9,978 nt of DNA. Source: JABDPF01 sp036351575. Its GTDB lineage: Bacteria; Pseudomonadota; Gammaproteobacteria; Xanthomonadales; SZUA-36. The DNA lies in assembly GCA_036351575.1 (NCBI GenBank), contig JAZBPJ010000204.1:1-9978 (forward strand), given 5' to 3'. Below the pieces are notes generated by a model. That model was not told the origin of the DNA. It saw only the letters and a list, made by a program, of their open reading frames with translations, and did not search any database. Position 1 is the first letter of the stretch; every line of letters starts with the position of its first letter. Shown here one piece after another: positions 1 to 6,458 of this stretch. Made by a program: the position numbers and the translations under genes.

Positions 1-1
1 C

Positions 2-703
2 ATCGACCCCGAAACGATACCGGTCTCGATCCTGTCCAACCCGACCACGATGGGCCGGGAAGACGTCAAGCGCCTGAAAGATCTCGGCGCCGATATTTTC
101 ACCGTCGCACTCGATGCCGCAACCCCCGAACTGTTTGAGCGCACGCGCGGCAAGGGCGCGCAGTCGCCGCACAAGTGGTCGAAATACTGGGAGGTGCTGG
201 AAGACGCGCGCGACATTTTCGGCTCGGAAAAATTCGGCGTACACCTGATTGCCGGCATGGGTGAGACCGAGTATGAAATGCTCAGCGTGGTGCAGCGCGT
301 GGTCGACATGGGCGGCCACAACCACATGTTCAGCTTCTTTCCCGAAGAAGGCTCGCTGATGGACCACCTGCCGGCAACGCCGAGAGACCAGTGGCGGCGT
401 GTCCAGCTTGGGCGTTACCTGATCGACTACCGCGGCGCCAACGTCTCACAGATGACTTTCGACGACAAAGGGCGGGTGACGCACTTCGGTATGCCGGCGG
501 CGGAACTCGAGGACATCATTCAGGCCGGTGTCGCTTTTAGAACCTCGGGCTGCCCCGGAAAAGAAGCCGACGATGTTTCTGCCTGCGACCGCCCCTATGG
601 AGACTCACCGCCGAGCGACATCGCCAGTTACCCGTTCCATCCGGACAAGAAGGACATCAAAAAAATTCGCAAACAACTCGGTATCCCGAACCGGCTGGTT
701 TGA
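2..703 (+). CDS. Radical SAM lipoyl synthase, LipS1/LipS2 type (5' truncated)
   Basis: The reading frame is open from base 2 of the window to the TGA at 701-703, so the N-terminal part, including the expected CxxxCxxC radical SAM cluster motif, lies upstream and cannot be seen. The visible 233 residues look like the C-terminal half of a biotin-synthase-like TIM barrel: SILSNPTT, FTVALDAATPELFERTRGKG, VHLIAGMGETEYEM and FSFFPEEGS are typical barrel-strand segments of this group. Near the end are two cysteines in SGCPG and SACDRPYGD, separated by ten residues, which could ligand an auxiliary cluster. The ligase gene starts 6 bases downstream and lbpA lies at the far end of the locus. In sHdr organisms, two such radical SAM proteins, LipS1 and LipS2, together insert sulfur into octanoyl-LbpA. 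I infer that this is one of them but cannot decide which; the partner may lie just upstream. An unrelated radical SAM enzyme is less likely given the neighbours. Confidence 0.8.
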   Translation: MDPETIPVSILSNPTTMGREDVKRLKDLGADIFTVALDAATPELFERTRGKGAQSPHKWSKYWEVLEDARDIFGSEKFGVHLIAGMGETEYEMLSVVQRVVDMGGHNHMFSFFPEEGSLMDHLPATPRDQWRRVQLGRYLIDYRGANVSQMTFDDKGRVTHFGMPAAELEDIIQAGVAFRTSGCPGKEADDVSACDRPYGDSPPSDIASYPFHPDKKDIKKIRKQLGIPNRLV

Positions 704-709
704 CCGTTT

Positions 710-1777
710 ATGCAGGCTGTTCTCAGAGTTCTCGATACCGGCGTAATCGAGGGCCGAAAAAACATCGCGATCGGCCAGGCCATCGTCGAAGCACACCGTG
801 AGGGGCGCATACCCGATACGCTCCGGTTTCTGCGTTTTCCGCCCACGGCCCTGGTCGGCCGCCACCAGGCCCTGAGCCAGGAAATCGATCTCGACTACTG
901 CCGCGCCAACGGTATCGGCGTGGCCCGGCGCATCACCGGCGGCGGAGCCATTTACCTGGATCCCGGGCAGCTTGGCTGGGAACTGGCCGTGCACCGCTCG
1001 ACGCTGGGCGTGTCCAGGCTGGACGAAGTGGCGCAGGCCGTATGCGAGGCAGCGGCCTCCGGCCTGCAGGCCCTGGGCGTGGACGCCCGCTACCGGCCGC
1101 GCAACGATATCGAGGTCGATGGCAGAAAGATCAGCGGCACCGGGGGATTTTTTGACGGCGATACGCTGTTCTACCAGGGCACCGTGCTGGTCGACCTGGA
1201 TCCGGCCACGATGGTCTCGGCGCTGCGTGTTCCGCGGGCCAAGTTGAAAAAACACGAGCTCGACTCGGCGGAGCAGCGAGTCGTTACCCTGAAAGAATTG
1301 CTGGGAGACAGGACTCCGGGTCTCGATACGATCCAGGCGGCGCTGTCCGAGGCGCTGTGCGATCGGCTGGGGCTGGAGGCCCGGCCTGGCGAGCTGCGGA
1401 CCGGGGAGTCGGAAGAAGCCGATTCGTTCTACGAAGAAGAAATAGGCACCGACGATTTCGTATTTGAAATCGAGGAGCCGGCCGCGGCACGGGGCGTGCT
1501 GAGCGGCGAGCGCGTATGCCCGGGCGGGACGATCCGCTCCTATCTGCGCCTTGAAGGGCCGGCCCAGAACCGCATCAGGGAAGCACTGCTCACCGGTGAT
1601 TTCTTCGTGACGCCGCCGCGCGTCATCTACGACCTGGAAGCGCGTTTGAGAGGGGTGCAGCCCGCTGAAATCGCACGGGTCGTGACCGGGTTTTTTGACG
1701 ATACGGACGTTGACGTATTGTCGGTCGCTCCCGCAGACTTTATTGCCTCGCTTGAAAACGCGCTGGAGCGCACATGA
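710..1777 (+). CDS. slpl: sLpl-type lipoate/octanoate-protein ligase for LbpA
   Basis: This 355-residue protein adenylates lipoate or octanoate and transfers it to a lysine of an acceptor protein; in sHdr organisms the specific acceptor is LbpA. The LplA fold is clear: the RRITGGGA motif at residues 73-80 binds the lipoyl moiety, and GRKISGTGG carries the expected catalytic lysine at about residue 140, followed by LFYQGTVLVDLD. Residues from about 260 to the end (GVLSGERVCPGGTIRSYLR, then FFVTPPRVIYDLEARL) match a small accessory LplB-like domain, so the protein is of the two-domain sLpl(AB) kind. The start is 6 bases after the radical SAM stop with no good Shine-Dalgarno, suggesting translational coupling. 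Its stop overlaps the next start (ATGA). Family identity is strong from the motifs; specificity for LbpA is inferred from context. Confidence 0.93.
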   Translation: MQAVLRVLDTGVIEGRKNIAIGQAIVEAHREGRIPDTLRFLRFPPTALVGRHQALSQEIDLDYCRANGIGVARRITGGGAIYLDPGQLGWELAVHRSTLGVSRLDEVAQAVCEAAASGLQALGVDARYRPRNDIEVDGRKISGTGGFFDGDTLFYQGTVLVDLDPATMVSALRVPRAKLKKHELDSAEQRVVTLKELLGDRTPGLDTIQAALSEALCDRLGLEARPGELRTGESEEADSFYEEEIGTDDFVFEIEEPAAARGVLSGERVCPGGTIRSYLRLEGPAQNRIREALLTGDFFVTPPRVIYDLEARLRGVQPAEIARVVTGFFDDTDVDVLSVAPADFIASLENALERT

Positions 1778-2499
1778 ACCTGCTGCATGTCATTCAGCAC
1801 ACGTCTTCGGACTATCTCGGGCTGATGGAAGACCACCTCGAGGGCCGGCGCATACGCTTTCGCTATTTTCGACCCTTCACGGAGCAAGGGACTGTGCCGC
1901 AGCCGGGAGAATTGTCCCACGGGCTGGTATTGCTCGGCGGCGGGCCCTGGGGCAGCGCCGGGGTGCGGGACGTACCTTCTCTGGCTGAAGAAATCGAGCT
2001 GACCCGGTCGGTCCTCGCCGAGGGAAAACCCGTGCTGGGTATCGGGCTCGGTTCACAGATTCTGGCGCTCGCCGCCGGTGGTGGTTCGGAGCCTGCGAAA
2101 CTGACTTTTGAGGCCGGTTACGCCGAGCGGATCGTCGCTGACGCGCTGGGCGGTTTCCTGCCCGAACGTTTCCCCAACGTGGTTTACATGCGTGACCGGC
2201 CGCTGCTGCCGCCCGGGGCCAGGGTGCTGGCCCGGGACGAATCCGGCCTGCCGGCGGTGTTCGAGGTGGCGCCGAACGCGATCGGTTTTACCGGCCATCC
2301 CGGGTTCAAGACCGCGATGGCAGAAGACCTGGTGATGGAATTCGAAGAAGCGCCGGTGGATCCTGCCCTCGAACTGCAGAAACTGCAGATGATGATGCGC
2401 GAAATCGAGGACAGCCTGGTGCCGATCATGACCGGCCTGGTCAAGGCGACCGGGTGGATGCAGAAACGGGTGAGAATTGAGCTGGAACTGAAAGCCTGA
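1774..2499 (+). CDS. Glutamine amidotransferase-like protein lacking the catalytic cysteine
   Basis: This 241-residue protein has the class I glutamine amidotransferase (GATase1) fold: LVLLGGGPWG (about residues 51-60), an elbow-like GIGLGSQILALAAGG (89-103), and GFTGHPGF (171-178) where the His-x-Glu dyad normally sits. The canonical nucleophile elbow is G-[IV]-C-[LF]-G-H-Q. Here the Cys is Gly91 and the His is Ser94, and the usual HPE reads HPG. The whole protein contains no cysteine. It should therefore not hydrolyse glutamine by the usual mechanism. A C-terminal extension from about residue 195 (ALELQKLQMMMREIEDSLVP) is probably helical. The gene overlaps the ligase gene by 4 bases (ATGA), so the two are translationally coupled. 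My recollection that GATase-like genes occur in other sHdr lipoate modules supports a role in lipoate assembly or handling, but the role is unknown. A structural or substrate-binding function is inference. Confidence 0.8.
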   Translation: MNLLHVIQHTSSDYLGLMEDHLEGRRIRFRYFRPFTEQGTVPQPGELSHGLVLLGGGPWGSAGVRDVPSLAEEIELTRSVLAEGKPVLGIGLGSQILALAAGGGSEPAKLTFEAGYAERIVADALGGFLPERFPNVVYMRDRPLLPPGARVLARDESGLPAVFEVAPNAIGFTGHPGFKTAMAEDLVMEFEEAPVDPALELQKLQMMMREIEDSLVPIMTGLVKATGWMQKRVRIELELKA

Positions 2500-2517
2500 A
2501 GTGATCCAGTACTTCAG
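2496..2517 (+). terminator. Inverted repeat at the end of the lipoate module, possible weak terminator
   Basis: A perfect 7-bp inverted repeat, CTGAAGT (2496-2502) and ACTTCAG (2511-2517), flanks an 8-base loop. It overlaps the stop codon of the amidotransferase-like gene. The downstream sequence is AT-rich but has no clean T-run, so it is a poor intrinsic terminator. It may mark the 3' boundary of the lipoate module transcript or be a protein site. Confidence 0.4.
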
Positions 2518-2531
2518 ATTAAGCTAATTTA

Positions 2532-2561
2532 TTGCATATTGATATTATGTTCACGTAGTAT
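2532..2561 (+). promoter_or_regulatory. Possible sigma70-like promoter before dsrE3C and the sHdr genes
   Basis: The 2515-2565 stretch is the most AT-rich in the window. It contains TTGCAT (2532-2537) and TAGTAT (2556-2561) separated by 18 bp, a fair match to -35 and -10 boxes. A weak dyad, CATA (2535-2538) and TATG (2546-2549), sits between them and could be an operator. sHdr loci in Hyphomicrobium are controlled by an ArsR-type repressor, sHdrR, so an operator here is plausible, but no regulator gene is present in this window. The match is by eye only. Confidence 0.35.
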
Positions 2562-2594
2562 TGTTGACCCACGTCAAGAGGTAATCAAAAGCAA

Positions 2595-2972
2595 ATGGCT
2601 GAAAAACTCATTATCGTCATGGCCAATACGGACCCGAAAAACGGCGAGGAACTCGGCGCGCCGATCTTCCAGGCCACCGTCGCAGCCGCCATGGAATACG
2701 AAGTCGATGTCATCTGCACGGCAACCGCCGGGCAGCTGATGAAGAAGGGTGTGGCCGAGGGGCTGGTCGTCAAGGAGGGTTCTCCGAAGACGGTTTACGA
2801 TTTCATCAAGGACGCGCACGAGGCCGGCGCCAAGTTTTACTGCTGTTCACCGAACCTCGACCTGTTTGACATGACCACGGACGACCTGATCCCCGAGTGC
2901 GAGGGTGTGGTCGGCGGTGCGCACCTGATCGAGGAAGTAATGGAAGAGGACTGCAAGGTCCTGACCTACTGA
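2595..2972 (+). CDS. dsrE3C: DsrE3C-type sulfurtransferase
   Basis: This 125-residue cytoplasmic protein belongs to the DsrE/DsrF-like sulfur carrier family. The N-terminus KLIIVMANTDPKNGEELG and the central region VICTATAGQLMKKG match the family, as does its length. It carries two adjacent cysteines at residues 83-84 (KFYCCSPNLDLFD). That is the position and pattern described for DsrE3C of Hyphomicrobium, where they carry sulfane sulfur. Further cysteines are at 41, 102 and 120. The ending GGAHLIEEVMEEDCKVLTY is typical. The AAGAGG at 2576-2581 is a reasonable ribosome binding site, although the spacer to the ATG is long (13 bases). The gene heads the sHdr core and is separated from shdrC1 by 68 bases. 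It is expected to receive sulfur from TusA or a rhodanese and pass it to the sHdr/LbpA system; no TusA gene is in this window. The exact DsrE3 subtype rests on the CC pair and synteny. Confidence 0.9.
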   Translation: MAEKLIIVMANTDPKNGEELGAPIFQATVAAAMEYEVDVICTATAGQLMKKGVAEGLVVKEGSPKTVYDFIKDAHEAGAKFYCCSPNLDLFDMTTDDLIPECEGVVGGAHLIEEVMEEDCKVLTY

Positions 2973-2997
2973 TTCAACCTGGCAAGGCCTGCTCGCC

Positions 2998-3012
2998 CGG
3001 GGTGATGCCCCG
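2998..3012 (+). repeat. Short hairpin between dsrE3C and shdrC1
   Basis: CGGGG (2998-3002) and CCCCG (3008-3012) pair around a TGATG loop, about 30 bases before the shdrC1 start. There is no T-run, so it is not a standard terminator. It may affect mRNA stability or processing between the two genes; it is also short enough to occur by chance in GC-rich DNA. Confidence 0.35.
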
Positions 3013-3040
3013 TAAGCGGCGGTGACGGAGCGGAAGTAAA

Positions 3041-3787
3041 ATGGCGCACGTGCAAACGAGCAGAATACAGGAATACATCGGCGACCCGGTATCCGACAGC
3101 CCGGCCATCGACCGGGATACGATGGAAGAAATCTTCCAGGATATCCAGAGCGACATCCGGTTCGATCATGAACTGAACGGCTGCCTGAACTGCGGTATCT
3201 GTACCGCGACCTGCCCGGCGGCCCACTACTACGACTTCAGCCCGCGCGAAATCGTGCAGTTGCTGTGGACGGAAAACCTGGAAGGCATCTACGACGCGAT
3301 GCAGGAAAAAATCTGGGCCTGCGCCCAGTGCTACACCTGCGCCGCGCGCTGCCCGTTCAACAACTCACCGGGCGGTCTCGTCATGCTGATGCGCGAGGCC
3401 GCGATCAAGCACGGCATGGAGTCGGCCAAGAACGTGCTGCGTCCTTTCAGCCGCGTCATGCTCAAGCTGATCTCAACCGGCAACCAGTTGTCTCCCGACA
3501 TGATCAACGCCGACGGTTTTCCGGACTGGGGTCCGAATATTTCGAAGGTCAACGCGCCGCTCAAGGTGCTGCGCAAGGCCATCCCGGTGCCGACGCTGAA
3601 TACGACGGAGACCGCCTGGGAGGTCAACCTGACCACCTCGGTGGAGTTGTACACGATCTGGGAAGAGACCGGTGTACTGGACCAGCTCGAGACCATCGAT
3701 GAAAACCTGTACGACGTGATTCTCGACATCATGGACGAGAAGCGCGAAGACCTGGAAGACTGGGAAGAAGAGCAGGACGACGATTGA
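3041..3787 (+). CDS. shdrC1: sHdrC1, ferredoxin-like iron-sulfur subunit
   Basis: This 248-residue protein is the HdrC-like electron-transfer subunit of the first sHdr half. Two cubane 4Fe-4S motifs are complete: Cys48-51-54-58 (CLNCGICTATCP) and Cys94-97-100-104 (CAQCYTCAARCP). These are followed by a helical region and a strongly acidic tail (EDLEDWEEEQDDD). There are no membrane segments, so it is a soluble cytoplasmic protein. GGAG (3027-3030) and GGAAG (3032-3036) lie just before the ATG. It is expected to pair with HdrB1 encoded 100 bp downstream and to pass electrons to or from the FAD of sHdrA. It is distinguished from HdrC2 in the same locus by its CP ending in both motifs and by the acidic tail. 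The assignment to C1 rests on its position before B1 and A. Confidence 0.93.
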   Translation: MAHVQTSRIQEYIGDPVSDSPAIDRDTMEEIFQDIQSDIRFDHELNGCLNCGICTATCPAAHYYDFSPREIVQLLWTENLEGIYDAMQEKIWACAQCYTCAARCPFNNSPGGLVMLMREAAIKHGMESAKNVLRPFSRVMLKLISTGNQLSPDMINADGFPDWGPNISKVNAPLKVLRKAIPVPTLNTTETAWEVNLTTSVELYTIWEETGVLDQLETIDENLYDVILDIMDEKREDLEDWEEEQDDD

Positions 3788-3789
3788 TG

Positions 3790-3858
3790 CCGGACACGCT
3801 TCGGGGTGACGTCAACAGCAACGTCATCCCGGAATTCGAGTCAGCGAATGTCCGGGAT
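3790..3858 (+). repeat. REP-like compound palindrome between shdrC1 and shdrB1
   Basis: Three interlocking inverted repeats fill this spacer. Arm 3802-3812 (CGGGGTGACGT) pairs with 3821-3831 (ACGTCATCCCG) over 11 bp with one G-T wobble and an 8-base loop. ATCCCGGA (3826-3833) pairs with TCCGGGAT (3851-3858). CCGGACA (3790-3796) pairs with TGTCCGG (3849-3855). The first two stems share bases, so they are alternatives. The CGTCATCCCGGA...TCCGGGATCT pattern resembles the dispersed extragenic palindromes common in proteobacteria, but whether it is multicopy cannot be seen here. No T-run follows, so it is not a simple terminator. Confidence 0.65.
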
Positions 3859-3887
3859 CTTCGCACGATTATTGGAGAGTTAGATTA

Positions 3888-5288
3888 ATGAACACAGGTA
3901 ACGGTAACGGCAACAACGGCGAACGCTTCACCGGTCACGGTCCCGAGTGGCGGGACGCGAACCTCAGCCCCGAGGACGCGCATACCGCGACCGCCTGGGT
4001 CGAGCAGGTCATCAACAAGCGTTCGATGGAGGTCAACAAGGACCGCGTCGAAGACGTTCGCGACGAGATGTGGCAGCTCGAAAAAGAAGGCGAAATCGTC
4101 GTCCACCGCATTTCCGACGAACACGCGCCGCGCATGGCCAAGACCATTTATGGCTGGGACAAGAAGATCCCGACCAACCAGCTCTGGCACCACAAGTCCT
4201 GCGGGCAGTGCGGCAACATCCCGGGTTACCCGGCCTCCCTTTTGTGGCTGATGAATGAAATGAATATCAGTTACCTGGACGAGACCGATCAGACCAGTTG
4301 TACTGCGTGGAACTATCACGGTTCGGGCATCGGCAACATCGTCAGCCTGGCCGCGGTGTTCCTGCGCAACTTCCACCAGGCCTACATTTCCGCCAAGGCG
4401 CAGGGTCTGCCTGCAGGCTACTACTACCCGCTGGTGCATTGCGGCACATCGTTCGGCAACTACAAGGAGGTGCGCGCTTACCTGCTGCATTCCGCCGAGC
4501 TGCGTGAACAGGTCAAGAAGATTCTCGGCAAGCTGGGACGCCTGGTCGACGGCAAACTGCTGATCCCGGAAGAAATCGTGCACTATTCCGAGTGGGTGCA
4601 CATGATGCGCGAGGACATCGCGAATCGCCAGACGATCGATGTCAGCAACATTCGTGCGACGATTCACCCGGCCTGCCACGTTTACAAGATGGTGCCCCAG
4701 GACGTGATTTACGACGAAAACGTGCTGGGCGGCAACCGCGTGGCGGTTTCCACGGGCGTCATGGAGTCGCTGGGTGCACAGGTGATCGATTACTCGACCT
4801 GGTACGACTGCTGCGGCTTCGGTTTCCGGCACATCATCTCCGAGCGCGAGTTCACCCGGTCTTTCGCCATCGACCGCAAGATCAAGGTCGCCGTTGAAGA
4901 AGCGCAGGCCGACGTGATGATCGGCCACGACACCGGCTGCATCACGACGCTGGACAAGAACCAGTGGATCGGAAAAGCAGCGGGCAAGGACTACAGCCTG
5001 CCGGTGCTGGCCGACGTGCAGTTCGCGGCGCTGGCCTGCGGCGCGCACCCGTACCGCATCGTGCAGTCGCACTGGCACGCTTCGGCAACCGAGACGCTGA
5101 TGGAAAAAATGGGCATCGACTGGCAGGCCAAAAAGGCCGAATTCGAGGCCTACCTCAAGCAGGTCGAGGCCGGCGAGTACGACAGCCTCTACGATCCCCG
5201 GCTGTCGATCACCTCGGGGCCGGGTTTCGAGAAGACGGCGCAGCTGGAGTACGGCAGCAAGCAGCAGGCGGGCACGGCTGCAAAATGA
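3888..5288 (+). CDS. shdrB1: sHdrB1, HdrB-like subunit with modified cysteine motifs
   Basis: This 466-residue protein is the large HdrB-like subunit of the sHdr complex; HdrB subunits carry the disulfide- or sulfur-handling iron-sulfur centres. The C-terminal half holds one CCG-like motif: Cys263 (HPACH), Cys308-309 (WYDCCGFG) and Cys351 (HDTGC), but the final CxxC is reduced to a single Cys. In the N-terminal half only scattered cysteines remain: 105 and 108 (SCGQCG), 138 (TSCTAW) and 185 (HCGTS), with no CC pair. Cys384 (LACGAHP) is extra. It is much longer than the roughly 300-residue classical HdrB, partly from an N-terminal extension that begins with an Asn/Gly run. GGAG (3874-3877) precedes the ATG by 10 bases. 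It is flanked by shdrC1 and shdrA, and B1 is expected to work with C1. The altered cysteine set suggests that B1 and B2 have different jobs (inference). Confidence 0.92.
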   Translation: MNTGNGNGNNGERFTGHGPEWRDANLSPEDAHTATAWVEQVINKRSMEVNKDRVEDVRDEMWQLEKEGEIVVHRISDEHAPRMAKTIYGWDKKIPTNQLWHHKSCGQCGNIPGYPASLLWLMNEMNISYLDETDQTSCTAWNYHGSGIGNIVSLAAVFLRNFHQAYISAKAQGLPAGYYYPLVHCGTSFGNYKEVRAYLLHSAELREQVKKILGKLGRLVDGKLLIPEEIVHYSEWVHMMREDIANRQTIDVSNIRATIHPACHVYKMVPQDVIYDENVLGGNRVAVSTGVMESLGAQVIDYSTWYDCCGFGFRHIISEREFTRSFAIDRKIKVAVEEAQADVMIGHDTGCITTLDKNQWIGKAAGKDYSLPVLADVQFAALACGAHPYRIVQSHWHASATETLMEKMGIDWQAKKAEFEAYLKQVEAGEYDSLYDPRLSITSGPGFEKTAQLEYGSKQQAGTAAK

Positions 5289-5310
5289 TTTTGAAGTGAG
5301 CGGCGTGAAG

Positions 5311-5331
5311 GCCGGGCCCGGAAGGGCCGGC
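5311..5331 (+). repeat. GC-rich hairpin between shdrB1 and shdrA
   Basis: GCCGGGCCC (5311-5319) pairs with GGGCCGGC (5324-5331) around a GGAA loop, with one bulged G. It should be a very stable RNA stem. It lies 23 bases after the shdrB1 stop and has no following T-run, so transcript end protection or processing is more likely than termination. Confidence 0.5.
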
Positions 5332-5347
5332 AGATCTCGCTGGAACG

Positions 5348-5365
5348 GATCGCCATGAAGCGATC
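5348..5365 (+). repeat. Second small hairpin before shdrA
   Basis: GATCGC (5348-5353) and GCGATC (5360-5365) form a perfect 6-bp inverted repeat with a CATGAA loop. It follows the stronger hairpin in the same spacer and ends about 33 bases before the shdrA ATG. Its role is unknown. Confidence 0.35.
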
Positions 5366-5398
5366 GATGAAGACAACGACACGAGCAAGGCTGAAAAA

Positions 5399-6448
5399 AT
5401 GGCAAAACCAATCCTTATTGTAGGCGGGGGCCCGGCCGGACTGGCCGCGGCGCATTCTTTGGCGACTTTTGGCCAGGAGTGCATCCTGGTTGAGAAAGAA
5501 GACCGCCTGGGCGGCGCACCGATCCTGGAGGGCTACGCCAAGCTCGTGCCTTCCGGCGAGTGGGCAAAGGACGCCATTGGCGGCATGGTCGAGCGTGTTG
5601 AAGGCAACGATCTCGTCGATGTGCGCACGGAGACCACCGTCACCGGGTTCAACGGCGAGGCGGGTGACTTCAGCGTTACGCTGTCCAACGGAGACGAACT
5701 GAACGTTGCCTCGGCCATCCTGTGTACCGGCTTTACCCACTTCGACTCGACCAACAAGCCGGAATGGGGTTTCGGCACCTTTCCCGACGTCGTCTCCACC
5801 ACGCAGGTAGAGCAGATGATCTCCTCGGGCCAGGGTGTGCGCTGTCCGTCCGACGGCCGCAAGCCCAAGCGCGTCGCGATCCTTTTGTGCGTGGGTTCAC
5901 GCGACCGCCAGATCGGCCGCGAATGGTGTTCCAAGATCTGCTGCACCGTCAGCGCCAACATGGCCATGGAAATCCGCGAGGAACTTCCGGACTGCCACGT
6001 TTACATTTACTACATGGACATCCGCACCTTCGGCCTGTACGAAACCAAGTACTACTGGAAGAGCCAGGAAGAGTTCAAGGTCAAGTACATCAAGGCGCGT
6101 ATCGCCGAAGTCACCTCGGATGGCGAGAAGATAATCGTCAAGGGCGAGGACACGCTGGTCAAGCGCCCCATCACGATTCCCTTTGACATGGTCATCCACG
6201 CCATCGGCATGGACCCGAACGTCGAGAACCCGGGCATTTCCGAGACTTTCGGCGTCGACCTCGAAGCTCACGGCTACATCGGCAAGGCGAACAGCTACTC
6301 CGCCACCGGCCTGACCAACAAGGCCGGCGTGTTCGTCGCGGGCGCCGCCACCGGCCCTGAAACCATCGACGACTCCATTGCCCAGGGCAAGGCGGCGGCG
6401 ATGGCGGCACTGGAACAACGGCAGCTTGCAGCGCGGCTCGTCAGCTAA
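5399..6448 (+). CDS. shdrA: sHdrA, FAD-binding iron-sulfur subunit
   Basis: This 349-residue protein is the flavin subunit of the sHdr complex and is thought to join the two B/C halves electronically. The N-terminal Rossmann motif GGGPAG (residues 9-14) and VEKEDRLGG (31-39) bind FAD, and the C-terminal GVFVAGAATGPETIDDS completes the flavin site. The HdrA iron-sulfur signature is present: Cys164 (LLCVGSRDR), Cys177 and Cys181-182 (WCSKICC). It lacks the extra ferredoxin and thioredoxin-reductase-like parts of methanogen HdrA (over 600 residues), and its length of about 350 is the sHdrA type. The ATG at 5399 is the only sensible in-frame start; earlier ATGs at 5355 and 5367 are in another frame. 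AAGG lies about 9 bases before it. The next gene begins 10 bases after the stop. Confidence 0.96.
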   Translation: MAKPILIVGGGPAGLAAAHSLATFGQECILVEKEDRLGGAPILEGYAKLVPSGEWAKDAIGGMVERVEGNDLVDVRTETTVTGFNGEAGDFSVTLSNGDELNVASAILCTGFTHFDSTNKPEWGFGTFPDVVSTTQVEQMISSGQGVRCPSDGRKPKRVAILLCVGSRDRQIGREWCSKICCTVSANMAMEIREELPDCHVYIYYMDIRTFGLYETKYYWKSQEEFKVKYIKARIAEVTSDGEKIIVKGEDTLVKRPITIPFDMVIHAIGMDPNVENPGISETFGVDLEAHGYIGKANSYSATGLTNKAGVFVAGAATGPETIDDSIAQGKAAAMAALEQRQLAARLVS

Positions 6449-6458
6449 GGCTCACCCA

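Noticed and set aside
3885..5411. Long antisense open frame (508 codons) opposite shdrB1
   Set aside because: It mirrors a strongly coding, GC-rich gene on the + strand. Its translation is rich in Arg, His, Val and Leu with no recognizable domain, so it is a shadow of third-position GC bias.
6378..6458. Upstream TTG start extending 'hyp' into shdrA
   Set aside because: The added residues are an Arg-rich out-of-frame reading of the shdrA end, and the GTG at 6459 has a better-placed AAGG.
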